Positions 34,964-44,948 of a stretch of DNA of 64,000 nucleotides are shown here, piece by piece. Positions within the stretch are counted from its first letter, which is position 1, and every line of letters starts with the position of its first letter. A program made the position numbers and the translations under genes. The notes beneath the pieces were generated by a model. It searched no databases and was not told the DNA's origin. It saw only the letters and a list, made by a program, of their open reading frames with translations. This DNA is from Saccharothrix sp. NRRL B-16348 (GTDB lineage Bacteria; Actinomycetota; Actinomycetes; Mycobacteriales; Pseudonocardiaceae), in NCBI RefSeq assembly GCF_001280085.1, contig NZ_LGED01000158.1:1-64000 (forward strand), read 5' to 3'.

Positions 34964-36456
34964 TGGTCGCCCTTGATCGCCTGGTCGACGTGCTGGGGAG
35001 CCTCGGCACGCACCTGAGCTGCGCGCCACGCGGGCGGGACGTGGAGTTGCGCGGGGTGGCGCTGCACGATCCGGCGGAGCACACGGCGGCCGCGGCGGAC
35101 GACGTGCTGCTCGGGTTGGGTGTGCCCTCGCCGACGGCGGCGGCACGGCTGGTCGGGTCGACCGCGGCGGCGGCGGTCGTGCTGCACGGGGCGCCGCCGT
35201 TGGACGAACGGGTGCTCGCGGCGGCGAAGCGGTCCGGGGCGGCGGTGCTGCTGGTGGACCCGTCGGTGCCGTGGGGGCAGTTGGCGAACGTCGCGCAGAC
35301 CCTCGTGCTCGGCGGCCAGGGCGCCGGTGACCTGTTCGCGGTGGCGGACGTGATCGCGGCGGTGGTCGGCGGGCCCGTGACGATCGAGGACCAGCAGTCC
35401 CGGGTGCTGGCGTACTCGTACCGGCAGCAGGGCGTCGACCCGGTGCGGGTGCAGACGATCCTGGGCAGGCGGGTGCCGGAGGAGGCCTGGCAGGCGCTGG
35501 ACGACTACGGCGTGTTCACCCACCTGGCCAGGTCCGACGAGCCGCTGTTCGTGCCGAAGCTGACCGACCAGCTGGGCGGGCGGCTGGTGGCGGCGGTGCG
35601 GGCCGGGCGCGAGCTGCTGGGTTCGGTGTGGGTCGAGGTGGACGACCCGGTGGACGCGGTGCGCGCGGCGGCGCTGGTGGACGGAGCGCGGACGGCGGCG
35701 TTGCACCTGCTGCGGGCGCGGGCGTCGGCGGACCTGGAGCGCCAGGCCGAGGCGGACCTGGTGATCGAGGCGCTGGACTCCGGGCTGCCCGCGAACCTGG
35801 CCCGGCTGGGGTTGCCGTCGACCGACCTGCGGGTGATCGCCGTGCAGGCGCACGCCGGCGAGGGCGAGCACGGTGCGGCGCTGCTGGCGTTCTCCCGGGC
35901 GACGGCCGGTTTCGGCTGGTCGCGGCCCGGCCGGTCGGCGTTGTTCGGCAACGTGCTCTACACCGTGCTGCCGTGCGGGGACGACCCGTCGGCGGCGGTG
36001 GACTGGGTGCGCGCGCTGGGCCGTGAGCTGCCCGCGGAGGCCGTCGTGCTGGCCGGGGTCGGTGGCCGGGCGGACGCCGCGTCGCTGCCCGCGTCCCGCG
36101 GCGAGGCCGACGAGTGCCTGGCGCTGTCCGAGGGCGAGCCGGTGGTGTACGACCGGGCGTGGGCGCGGGTGTTGCTGCGGCGGTTGGCGGCGGTGGCGGA
36201 GGCCGGGCGGCTGCCGGCGCGCGGGCCGGTGGCGGACCTCATCCGGCACGACGCCGAGCACGGCACGCAGTACGCGTTGACGTTGCGGGCCTGGTTGGCG
36301 GCTCAGGGCGACTCGCGGGAGGCCGCACGGGTGCTGTCGGTGCACCCGAACACGCTGCGGTACCGGATGCAGCGGATGGCGGCGGTGACGTCGTTGCCGT
36401 TGGACGACCCGGAACAGCGGCTGGCGATGGCCATCACGCTGGCGATCACACCCTGA
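34963..36456 (+). CDS. PucR/CdaR-family transcriptional regulator
   Basis: A 497-residue regulator with an N-terminal PucR-like domain (about 1-130), a central GGDEF-like/CdaR domain (about 250-390) and the C-terminal PucR helix-turn-helix. That last segment reads TLRAWLAAQGDSREAARVLSVHPNTLRYRMQRM (about 445-477). Family members control purine, sugar-acid or amino acid use. No obvious target lies next to it, as both neighbours are regulators or unknown. Its stop overlaps the tetR 3' end by 11 bases. Confidence 0.88.
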   Translation: MVALDRLVDVLGSLGTHLSCAPRGRDVELRGVALHDPAEHTAAAADDVLLGLGVPSPTAAARLVGSTAAAAVVLHGAPPLDERVLAAAKRSGAAVLLVDPSVPWGQLANVAQTLVLGGQGAGDLFAVADVIAAVVGGPVTIEDQQSRVLAYSYRQQGVDPVRVQTILGRRVPEEAWQALDDYGVFTHLARSDEPLFVPKLTDQLGGRLVAAVRAGRELLGSVWVEVDDPVDAVRAAALVDGARTAALHLLRARASADLERQAEADLVIEALDSGLPANLARLGLPSTDLRVIAVQAHAGEGEHGAALLAFSRATAGFGWSRPGRSALFGNVLYTVLPCGDDPSAAVDWVRALGRELPAEAVVLAGVGGRADAASLPASRGEADECLALSEGEPVVYDRAWARVLLRRLAAVAEAGRLPARGPVADLIRHDAEHGTQYALTLRAWLAAQGDSREAARVLSVHPNTLRYRMQRMAAVTSLPLDDPEQRLAMAITLAITP

Positions 36457-37126
36457 GCCCGCCCAGCAGCATGTCCAGGCCGAACTCGAACCGCTCGGCG
36501 GCGGTCTCGGCGGTGAACAGGTGCCCGGTGGCCAGCATGTTCGCGAACGCGTCCGGCGGCAGGGAACTCATGTACTCCCCCATCTGCCGCCCGCGGGCCG
36601 CGATCTCGGTCTGGTCGACCGCGGTCCACGTGCTGCCCTCGTACGCGAACGCCTTGGTGTAGAGCGCGAGGGCGTCGGCGGCGTACGCGGCACGGGTGAG
36701 CGACAGGCCGCCCGCGCGCAGGAGGCTGAGCAGCGCTTCGGCGTGGCGCAGGGCGTTCGGGCCGACCGGGATCATCACCTGCCAGGCCACCTTGGCGATG
36801 CCGGGGTACGCCTGCATGGCCCGGACCTGGGCGCGCAGCAGCTCGCGGACCTGCTCCCGCCAGCGGTCCGGGTCGGGCGCGGGGAGCGGGACCTCTTCCA
36901 GGACCTGGTCGAGCATCAGCTCGACCAGTTCGTCCTTGGTGGCGACGTGGGCGTAGAGCGACGCCGGTCCCGTGCCGAGGGCTTGGGCGACGCGCCGCAT
37001 GCTCACCGCGTCGAGACCTTCCCGGACCAGCACGTCCAGCCCGGTGCGGACGATCAGCTCCTGGGACAGGCGCGGCTTGGCGGCCGGTTTGAGGGGTGGT
37101 GTGCGCCAGGGCGGGTCCTGCGTCAT
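36446..37126 (-). CDS. TetR-family transcriptional regulator
   Basis: A 226-residue repressor. The N-terminal HTH is about residues 18-65 (ELIVRTGLDVLVREGLDAVSMRRVAQALGTGPASLYAHV) and the C-terminal ligand domain is of the tetracycline-repressor type. Starts at ATG 37126. The divergent gap holds four GAACA-NN-GTTC-like sites (37128-37192), so autoregulation and control of the neighbouring small gene are likely. Ligand unknown. Confidence 0.9.
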   Translation of the reverse strand: MTQDPPWRTPPLKPAAKPRLSQELIVRTGLDVLVREGLDAVSMRRVAQALGTGPASLYAHVATKDELVELMLDQVLEEVPLPAPDPDRWREQVRELLRAQVRAMQAYPGIAKVAWQVMIPVGPNALRHAEALLSLLRAGGLSLTRAAYAADALALYTKAFAYEGSTWTAVDQTEIAARGRQMGEYMSSLPPDAFANMLATGHLFTAETAAERFEFGLDMLLGGLRV

Positions 37127-37127
37127 G

Positions 37128-37192
37128 CGAACACCGTACTTGACACGAACACCGTTCGTCTGGAACATCGTTCGCGTGACGAACACTGTTCG
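37128..37192. promoter_or_regulatory. Array of TetR operators
   Basis: CGAACACCGTTCG (37146-37158), GGAACATCGTTCG (37162-37174) and CGAACACTGTTCG (37180-37192) are near-perfect palindromes. A fourth, weaker copy (CGAACACCGTAC) lies at 37128-37139. The starts are 18, 16 and 18 bases apart. They cover the whole tetR/37200 divergent gap. Confidence 0.8.
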
Positions 37193-37199
37193 AAAGCCG

Positions 37200-37514
37200 A
37201 TGGTGGAGCTGTCCGCGACCGTGCCCGTGGCGCCGGACGCCGTGCTGGCGAAGGTGGTCGCGGCGATCACCGAGGCCGGCGGCGGCCGGATCGAGGTGGA
37301 CCGCGAGCTGCGCACGGTCGCCGTGCAGGGCGGCTGGTGGTACCGCGGCGAGTACCAGGTGGACGCGACGGCCGATGGCGCACGGCTCACCCACCGCGTC
37401 CGCAACGTCGCCCGGCGGGGCCGGTGGGCCGTGCCGCTGGCCAACCGCCTGTTCATCGGCTTCCGCGCGCAGACAGAGCGGAACTTCGCGGACTTCGTGG
37501 CCGGCCTCGCGTGA
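37200..37514 (+). CDS. Small SRPBCC-like protein under TetR control
   Basis: A 104-residue protein (VELSATVPVAPDAVLAKVVAAI, then GGWWYRGEYQVDATADGARLTHRVRN). The strand-helix pattern resembles a short START/SRPBCC domain that could bind a hydrophobic ligand, but similarity is weak. ATG 37200 is chosen; a GTG at 37176 lies within the last operator. It is the only gene that faces tetR and is the most likely target. Confidence 0.65.
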   Translation: MVELSATVPVAPDAVLAKVVAAITEAGGGRIEVDRELRTVAVQGGWWYRGEYQVDATADGARLTHRVRNVARRGRWAVPLANRLFIGFRAQTERNFADFVAGLA

Positions 37515-37561
37515 CGGGGGCTGGTCCGGCGCGACCGGGTGGGGCGCGAGACCATGGCGAC

Positions 37562-39049
37562 GTGCTCCCTGATCTTTCTGCCGACCTGACCACACGGCTG
37601 CGCGAGGCGTTCCGAGCCGCCGACTACGACGCGGACGGCGTGGTCGACGTCCTCGGACCCCAGGCCCACGCCGCCCTGGGCCGCGGCGAACCGGAGGCCG
37701 CCCGGCGGGCCACCCGGGACGCCGGCGCGCTCGGCACCCTGGTCCGCCTGTTCCTGCTCGGCGACACCGAGTCCGAGGCCGCCGTGCGGGCCGCGCTCCC
37801 GGACGTCGACCTGGACACCGCCGTCAAGGCCGAGGTGCTCCGCGGTGACGGCGACGGCCTGCGGGCCGGGCTCGACATCCGCCCCTACGGCGACGACGAG
37901 GGCTCCTGGTGGGTCATCGCCGACCAGGACGCCGACCAGCGCGGCGGCCCCGTGCCCGCCGACCACGTGCTCGGCGTCGGCCACGCGTCCATCAGCCTCG
38001 CCCGCGCCACGTCGCGCCGCCCGGTCGGCACCCTGCTCGACCTGGGCACCGGCTGCGGCGTACAGGCCCTGCACGCGAGCCGCCACGCCGAGAAGCTCAC
38101 CGCCACCGACCTGTCCGAACGCGCGCTCGCCCTGGCCGCGGGCACGTTCCGGATCAACGAGGTCGACGTCGAGCTGCGCCAGGGCGAGTGGTTCGGCCCC
38201 CTGCGCGGCCGGCGGTTCGACCAGGTCGTCTGCAACCCGCCGTTCGTGGTGGGCCCGCCCCGGGTCGACTACACCTACCGCGACTCCGGCCTCGCCGGTG
38301 ACGACGCCAGCGCCCTGGTCGTGCGCCAGATGCCCGCGTTCCTCAACGAGGGCGGCGTGGGCCAGCTCCTGGCCTCCTGGCTGCACCGCAAGGGCGAGGA
38401 CTGGGCCGACCGCGTCTCCACGTGGCTGCCGCGCGGCGGCGTGGACGCCTGGTTCGTGCAGCGCGACGTCGCCGACCCCGCCCTGTACGTCGGCACGTGG
38501 CTGCGCGACGCGGGCGTCGACCCGCGCAGCGCCGAAGGACGCGCCAAGGCCGCCGCCTGGCTGGACTGGTTCGCCGAGAACGACGTCGAGGGCATCGGGT
38601 TCGGCTTCGTCACGCTCCGCCGCACGGACGCCCAGCACGCCGAGGTCGTGTGCGAAGACCTGCGCCACGCGTTCGACGACCCGCTGGGCCCCGAGTCCGC
38701 CGCCTGGCTGGACCGGGTCGCCTGGCTGCGCGCCACCGACAACGCCACGCTCCTGGGCACCCGGTTCACCGTGCCGGAGACCGTGCTGCTGGAAGAGGTC
38801 TCCTCGCCCACCGACGAGGGCTGGGAGGCCGTCGTGCGGCGCCTGCACCGCGTGGACGGCCCCGGCTGGCAGCACGAGCTGGACGAGACCGCGGCGAAGC
38901 TGCTCGCGGGTTTCCGGGGCGCGCTGCCACTGGAGGACCTGGTCACCCTGTTGGCCTACGCGCACGACCTGGACGCCGACGCGCTCGCCGAGTCCGCCCT
39001 CCCGGTCGTCCGCGACCTCGTCCGGCACGGCATGGTGGTCCCCGCGTGA
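37562..39049 (+). CDS. Class I SAM-dependent methyltransferase (HemK/RlmG-like, NPPF motif)
   Basis: A 495-residue protein. A helical N-terminal domain (1-125) precedes a Rossmann methyltransferase with [15 protein letters not shown] (motif I, about 160-174) and the catalytic VCNPPFVVG (about 221-229). That tetrad is typical of N-methylation of glutamine, adenine or guanine. The last 200 residues are helical with no known domain. Often annotated as an rRNA or protein-release-factor methyltransferase; the substrate cannot be decided. It overlaps dtd by GTGA. Start at GTG 37562 without a good ribosome site. Confidence 0.8.
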   Translation: MLPDLSADLTTRLREAFRAADYDADGVVDVLGPQAHAALGRGEPEAARRATRDAGALGTLVRLFLLGDTESEAAVRAALPDVDLDTAVKAEVLRGDGDGLRAGLDIRPYGDDEGSWWVIADQDADQRGGPVPADHVLGVGHASISLARATSRRPVGTLLDLGTGCGVQALHASRHAEKLTATDLSERALALAAGTFRINEVDVELRQGEWFGPLRGRRFDQVVCNPPFVVGPPRVDYTYRDSGLAGDDASALVVRQMPAFLNEGGVGQLLASWLHRKGEDWADRVSTWLPRGGVDAWFVQRDVADPALYVGTWLRDAGVDPRSAEGRAKAAAWLDWFAENDVEGIGFGFVTLRRTDAQHAEVVCEDLRHAFDDPLGPESAAWLDRVAWLRATDNATLLGTRFTVPETVLLEEVSSPTDEGWEAVVRRLHRVDGPGWQHELDETAAKLLAGFRGALPLEDLVTLLAYAHDLDADALAESALPVVRDLVRHGMVVPA

Positions 39050-39471
39050 GAGCGGTTGTGGCACGTGTCACAGAGGCGTCGGTCACCGTGGAGGGCGAGG
39101 TCGTCGGCGCGATCGACGAGCCGGGCCTGTTGGTGCTGCTCGGCGTGCACGTGGACGACACCGCCGACAAGGCGCACGTGATGGCCCGAAAGCTCTACGA
39201 GTTGCGCGTCCTGAGGGACGAGGAGTCGTGCGCCACGACCGGCGCACCCCTGCTCGTGGTGAGCCAGTTCACACTTTACGGAGAGACGCGGAAGGGGCGG
39301 CGGCCGTCGTGGACCGCCGCCGCCCGGCCGGAGCACGCCGAGCCGTTGGTCGGGGAAGTGGTCTCGGAACTGCGCCGGAAGGGCGCCCGGGTACAAACGG
39401 GACGGTTCGGCGCGATGATGTCGGTGCGGAGTGTGAACGACGGTCCGTTCACCGTGTTGGTGGAACTCTAG
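39046..39471 (+). CDS. dtd: D-aminoacyl-tRNA deacylase
   Basis: A 141-residue homodimeric proofreading enzyme that removes D-amino acids from tRNA. The signature [17 protein letters not shown] and the C-terminal Gly-cis-Pro motif NDGPFT are both present. Starts at GTG 39046 inside the methyltransferase stop, so translation is coupled. Confidence 0.95.
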   Translation: MRAVVARVTEASVTVEGEVVGAIDEPGLLVLLGVHVDDTADKAHVMARKLYELRVLRDEESCATTGAPLLVVSQFTLYGETRKGRRPSWTAAARPEHAEPLVGEVVSELRRKGARVQTGRFGAMMSVRSVNDGPFTVLVEL

Positions 39472-39546
39472 ATCCTTCTCAGCCAATCCTCAGGATTCGC
39501 GGCGCAACCGCTGTGACGGCAGTGACGTCTTCTGGTCGTGGGAAGC

Positions 39547-39573
39547 GGGAACCATTTCGGCCCGGTTCGCGTT
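39547..39573 (+). promoter_or_regulatory. ECF (SigE/SigH/SigR-type) promoter of sigB
   Basis: GGGAAC (39547-39552) and GTT (39571-39573) are separated by 18 bases, matching the stress-sigma pattern GGGAAY-N18-GTT. It lies about 100 bases before sigB. In mycobacteria sigB is transcribed by SigE and SigH from a similar element. Confidence 0.65.
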
Positions 39574-39673
39574 TCCCCCAGTGTCAGACACCGAAAGGTG
39601 TGCCGCGCAGCGCAGCGCGGAGTGTGCGACACGACCGCACTGCCAGCCCGCGACACAAGGGGGAGGGAGCTCC

Positions 39674-40666
39674 ATGACCGTCCCGAAGCTCCTCGACCGT
39701 CAGGTCGGGAACGAGACGACCACCACGAGCGCCGAGTTGGACCTCGACGCCCAGGGACCGGCCGCAGACCTGGTTCGGGTGTACCTGAACGGGATCGGCA
39801 AGACAGCGCTGCTGACCGCGGCGGACGAAGTGGAGCTCGCCAAGCGGATCGAGGCGGGCGTCTTCGCGCAGCACAAGCTGGAGACCCATCCGGACCTGCC
39901 GGAAGATCGCCAGCGTGAACTGCGCGCGTTGATCCGCGATGGTCACGTGGCAAAGAACCACCTTCTCGAAGCGAATCTCCGGTTGGTCGTTTCGCTTGCG
40001 AAGCGATACACCGGCCGCGGAATGCCGCTGCTCGATCTGATCCAGGAAGGGAACCTGGGCCTGATCCGCGCGGTGGAGAAGTTCGACTACACCAAGGGCT
40101 TCAAGTTCTCGACCTACGCGACCTGGTGGATCCGCCAGGCGATCACGCGGGGAATGGCGGACCAGGGTCGCACGATCCGACTGCCCGTCCACCTCGTGGA
40201 GCAGGTCAACAAGCTCGCCAGGATCAAGCGGGACCTGCACCAGCAGTTGGGCCGTGAGGCGACCAACGAGGAGCTGGCCAAGGAGTCGGGCCTGTCGCCG
40301 GAGAAGGTGGTCGACCTGCTCGACCACGCTCGCGACCCGGTGAGCCTCGACATGCCGGTCGGCACCGAGGAGGACGCCCCTCTCGGCGACTTCATCGAGG
40401 ACTCCGACGCCACGGACGCGGAGAGCGCGGTCATCTCCGGGCTCCTGCAGGACGACCTGCGCCGGGTCCTGGCCACGCTGGACCAGCGCGAGCAGGCGGT
40501 GATCCGGCTGCGCTACGGCCTGGAGGACGGCCAGCCGCGCACGTTGGACCAGATCGGCAAGCAGTTCGGGCTGTCGCGGGAGCGGGTGCGGCAGATCGAG
40601 CGGGAGGTCATGTCGAAGCTGCGGCAGGGCGAGCGGGCCGCCAAGCTGCGGGCCTACGCGAGCTGA
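39674..40666 (+). CDS. sigB: Group 2 sigma factor
   Basis: A 330-residue principal-like sigma factor lacking region 1.1. Region 1.2 starts [12 protein letters not shown]; region 2 ([19 protein letters not shown]) is identical to that of sigA in the -10-recognition helix. Region 4 ends [20 protein letters not shown]. Starts at ATG 39674 behind GGGAGGGAG. It corresponds by family and by its YihY/DUF3039 neighbours to mycobacterial SigB, a stress and stationary-phase factor. Confidence 0.94.
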   Translation: MTVPKLLDRQVGNETTTTSAELDLDAQGPAADLVRVYLNGIGKTALLTAADEVELAKRIEAGVFAQHKLETHPDLPEDRQRELRALIRDGHVAKNHLLEANLRLVVSLAKRYTGRGMPLLDLIQEGNLGLIRAVEKFDYTKGFKFSTYATWWIRQAITRGMADQGRTIRLPVHLVEQVNKLARIKRDLHQQLGREATNEELAKESGLSPEKVVDLLDHARDPVSLDMPVGTEEDAPLGDFIEDSDATDAESAVISGLLQDDLRRVLATLDQREQAVIRLRYGLEDGQPRTLDQIGKQFGLSRERVRQIEREVMSKLRQGERAAKLRAYAS

Positions 40667-40767
40667 GCTGACGCGATACAGCGACGATTCAGGGGTCGGT
40701 CACCGCTGCGCGGGATTGACTTGTGACGCCAGTCACGGCACGGTCGTGCGTTACACGAGCCAAGCGA

Positions 40768-40793
40768 CACCTCCGCCCCATTACGCGGAGGTG
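40768..40793 (+). terminator. Hairpin after sigB
   Basis: A 9-bp stem (CACCTCCGC/GCGGAGGTG) with an 8-base loop, 101 bases past the sigB stop and 56 bases before the convergent kinase-like gene. Confidence 0.55.
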
Positions 40794-40849
40794 CTCGCAC
40801 GCTGAGGAAGGTCGGGGCGGTCGGGGGCCGGCCCGGCCTTCCGCATTTC

Positions 40850-41797
40850 CTAGAGCCCCAGGTACTCCACGAGCTTCTCGCGGAAGAACCGCACGTGCGC
40901 CTCGTGCTCCTCGCCGGCGTAACCGCGCGGCACGCCCTCCACGATCATCACCACGCACAGGTACGCGCGGTAGAGCGCGATCCTGGTCTCCTCGGCCTCG
41001 GTGAACCCCGAGATGCCGTAACCGGCCTTGAAGTCGTCGTCCAGGTCGGTGAACAACGCCACGGTCGCCATCTCCGCCAACGGGTCGCCGAACAGCGCCC
41101 GTTCCGGGTCGATGATCCCCTCGATCCGGAAGCCCTCCTCCCGGCCGCCGGCGAGGAAGATGTTCGCGTCCCACAGGTCGAAGTGCACCAGCACCGGCTC
41201 GGTGACCTCGTCCAACAGGTGCGCCTGGGCCTCCACCGCCGGCCGCACGTCGGGCAGCTCCACGCCGAACCGCTCCGCGTCGGCCAGCGCCGCGTCCACC
41301 ATCGCCATGAACGCCGCGCGCCACGTCGCCGCGTTCGGGCCCTGGGCGTAGCCGAACACGTCACCCCGGATGGTGTGCAGCTCGCGGACGATCGCGCCCA
41401 GCTCACGCCGCAGCGCGCCGTGCTCGGCGTCGCTCAGCCGCGGCCGCGCCGATCGCCACGACTCGCCCTTGAGGGCCGTCATCAGCAAGAAGTCGTCCTC
41501 GTGGAGCAGCACTTCCGGCACGGGCAGGCCGTGCGCCGCCATCAGCTCGAACGCCAACGCCTCCGTGCGCATCAGGCCGCGCTCGTGCGTGAGCAGCGGC
41601 ACGTCCGGCGGCGGCGCGACCTTCAGCACGGTCTCGCGACCGTCGGCCGCGGTGAGCAGGTAGGCGGTGTTGAACATGCCCTCGGTCAGCTCGACGTGCG
41701 CGGCGAGCGGAACGCCGAGGACGCGCCGGACCAGGGCATCGAGGGCGGCTACGGGGAGCCGGCGCTTGGTGAGGCTGTCGAACACGATGCGAATCAC
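40850..41797 (-). CDS. Aminoglycoside-phosphotransferase-family kinase
   Basis: A 315-residue protein-kinase-like phosphotransferase (APH/choline-kinase fold). The nucleotide-binding beta-hairpin has [21 protein letters not shown]. The Brenner motif is [12 protein letters not shown] (in place of HGDLHxxN), and the DFG-equivalent is [17 protein letters not shown]. Substrate unknown; residence beside metabolic genes argues against antibiotic resistance. Start at GTG 41797, with another GTG four codons on. Confidence 0.82.
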   Translation of the reverse strand: MIRIVFDSLTKRRLPVAALDALVRRVLGVPLAAHVELTEGMFNTAYLLTAADGRETVLKVAPPPDVPLLTHERGLMRTEALAFELMAAHGLPVPEVLLHEDDFLLMTALKGESWRSARPRLSDAEHGALRRELGAIVRELHTIRGDVFGYAQGPNAATWRAAFMAMVDAALADAERFGVELPDVRPAVEAQAHLLDEVTEPVLVHFDLWDANIFLAGGREEGFRIEGIIDPERALFGDPLAEMATVALFTDLDDDFKAGYGISGFTEAEETRIALYRAYLCVVMIVEGVPRGYAGEEHEAHVRFFREKLVEYLGL

Positions 41798-41872
41798 ACC
41801 ACGCCGTACGGACTCGGCGGCGCGATCGGTATAAGTTCGGCGGAACCCGAAGCGCGCAAGGGAGCCCGCGAC

Positions 41873-43546
<1,674 letters not shown>

Positions 43547-43548
43547 CT

Positions 43549-43737
43549 CTACAGGTCGAACACGCCGAGCTTGGCGCCGCGCGTGAAGAAGTCCCACTCG
43601 CTGTACGTGAAGCGCTGTGGGACTTCTTCAGGCCGGTTGCTGTTGCGGACCAGCACCTCGTCGGCCGTGCGCATGACCTCGACGCAGTTGTCGCCTCCGC
43701 CGCTGAACTTCGTCCACTCGCCGGGCTTCAGGGTCAT
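43549..43737 (-). CDS. DUF397 small protein
   Basis: A 62-residue protein with the family core WTKFSGGGDNCVEV, then VLVRNSNRP and FTYSEWDFFTRGAKLGVFDL. DUF397 proteins are encoded next to XRE/DUF5753 regulators in most actinomycetes and act as their antagonists or effectors, as in BldB/AbaA/WhiJ-type systems. Its ATG overlaps the regulator stop by four bases. Confidence 0.93.
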   Translation of the reverse strand: MTLKPGEWTKFSGGGDNCVEVMRTADEVLVRNSNRPEEVPQRFTYSEWDFFTRGAKLGVFDL

Positions 43738-44582
43738 GTGGTCTCCTCCGTGATCCGGGTCAGGAGTTCGCGGCTTTCCTCCACCCCCAACGCCTTCGCC
43801 CGGGTGTAGTCGAACCACCGGCTCGTCTTCTCCAGTTGGTCGTGCCCGTCCACGAACTGGGCGCCGTACGGGGTGTCGACGCTCACGAGCGACGGCAGCT
43901 TGTCGGGCAGCCGGAACAAGGTCAGCGTAGTACCGGTCAACGCGTGCGCCCCGGCCCCTTGCGGCATCACCTGCACCACGACGTTGTCCAGCTCGGTCAT
44001 CGCGAGCACGTGCTTGAGCTGGTCGCGCATGACCTCCGGGCCGCCCACGTTCGCCCGGAACGCCGGCTCCGCGATCACCGCCCACAGCTTCAGCGGCGGT
44101 TCACGGTCGGTCAGCAGGGCACGTCGTTCCAGGCGCAGCTGGAGGTTCTTCTCCAAGGTTTCACCGCCGAGGCCGATGCCGCTCATCAGCGTGCGGGCGT
44201 ACTCCTCGGTCTGCAGCACGGCCGGGAGCAGCTCGAACGACGAGTACAGGGCCTCGGTGGCGATGGCCTCCACGTCGAGGATGCGGCGCAGCCAGGGCTG
44301 GATCGTGCCGCCGATCTTGCTCTTGGGCCGGCGGCGGTGCGCCTCGGAGTTGAGCGTGAGCAGGTCCTCGCGGGTCGCCTCGTCGGCCCGGTAGAGGTCG
44401 AGCAGCTTCTCCAGCTCGGCCTGCTTGACGCCGCTGATCGCGTTCTCGATGTTGCTGATCTTGGTCATCGTGCAGTGCAGCACCTCGCCCACCCGTTCCC
44501 GGGGCACGCCGGCTTCTTCGCGCATGCGGCGCAGCGTGGTGCCGATCTGGATGCGGGCGGCACTGCGGTGTGGGCTGGTCAT
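43734..44582 (-). CDS. XRE-family regulator with DUF5753 domain
   Basis: A 282-residue regulator with an N-terminal helix-turn-helix (about 10-60, VGEVLHCTMTKISNIENA) and a C-terminal DUF5753 domain (about 90-270). It pairs with the DUF397 protein, and such modules affect development and secondary metabolism in Streptomyces. The third partner often seen, a small anti-sigma-like kinase, is absent. Starts at ATG 44582 behind GGAGAG. Confidence 0.92.
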   Translation of the reverse strand: MTSPHRSAARIQIGTTLRRMREEAGVPRERVGEVLHCTMTKISNIENAISGVKQAELEKLLDLYRADEATREDLLTLNSEAHRRRPKSKIGGTIQPWLRRILDVEAIATEALYSSFELLPAVLQTEEYARTLMSGIGLGGETLEKNLQLRLERRALLTDREPPLKLWAVIAEPAFRANVGGPEVMRDQLKHVLAMTELDNVVVQVMPQGAGAHALTGTTLTLFRLPDKLPSLVSVDTPYGAQFVDGHDQLEKTSRWFDYTRAKALGVEESRELLTRITEETT

Positions 44583-44612
44583 CGCTCTCCTCGATCATCA
44601 CCCGATCGGGAC

Positions 44613-44633
44613 TTGTCCACATCCTGTACGTAC
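44613..44633. promoter_or_regulatory. DnaA-like box and GTACGTAC palindrome in the XRE divergent gap
   Basis: TTGTCCACA at 44613-44621 could instead be a -35 (TTGTCC), with GATAGT as -10 17 bases further on for the plus-strand gene. GTACGTAC (44626-44633) is a perfect 8-base palindrome between them and may be an XRE operator. Confidence 0.35.
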
Positions 44634-44689
44634 GAGATAGTCGTCCCGAATTCAGCGAGTATACAACCATGAGCGGGGAGTGAGCGGAG

Positions 44690-44944
44690 ATGGGGTCGCG
44701 TTTCTACCAGGTGAGCTTGATCGAGACGTCCGGGACCGGGGTGTACTTCCGGACGATCACGCGGGAGCCCGTGGACGGGCAGGAGGGGTTGCAGGCGTGG
44801 ATGGAGCGCACGCTGCTGGCCCACCGGTGCGACCTGGGCCTCTACGTCGGCGAGACGGGCACGATCGCCGCGGACGAGGACCAGGTCGACGGTGACCTGT
44901 GGCTGGCGTGGGACGGGGTGGCGTCCTTCGCGACCGCCGAGTGA
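44690..44944 (+). CDS. Small hypothetical protein next to an XRE regulator
   Basis: An 84-residue acidic protein (SRFYQVSLIETSGTGVYFRTI, then DLWLAWDGVASFA). No family recognised. ATG 44690 lies ten bases after GGGGAG. It is divergent from the XRE gene, so it is a possible regulated target. It ends four bases from the convergent EEP gene. Confidence 0.6.
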   Translation: MGSRFYQVSLIETSGTGVYFRTITREPVDGQEGLQAWMERTLLAHRCDLGLYVGETGTIAADEDQVDGDLWLAWDGVASFATAE

Positions 44945-44948
44945 GCGC

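Noticed and set aside
40850..41797. Aminoglycoside resistance kinase
   Set aside because: The Brenner motif is altered and the context is metabolic; only the fold is supported.
40895..41872. Long N-terminal extension of fumarase
   Set aside because: This part of the open frame is antisense to the phosphotransferase gene; a GTG with a good ribosome site at 41873 gives the normal length.
43549..44582. Toxin-antitoxin pair
   Set aside because: The XRE/DUF5753 plus DUF397 combination is a well-known actinobacterial regulatory module.
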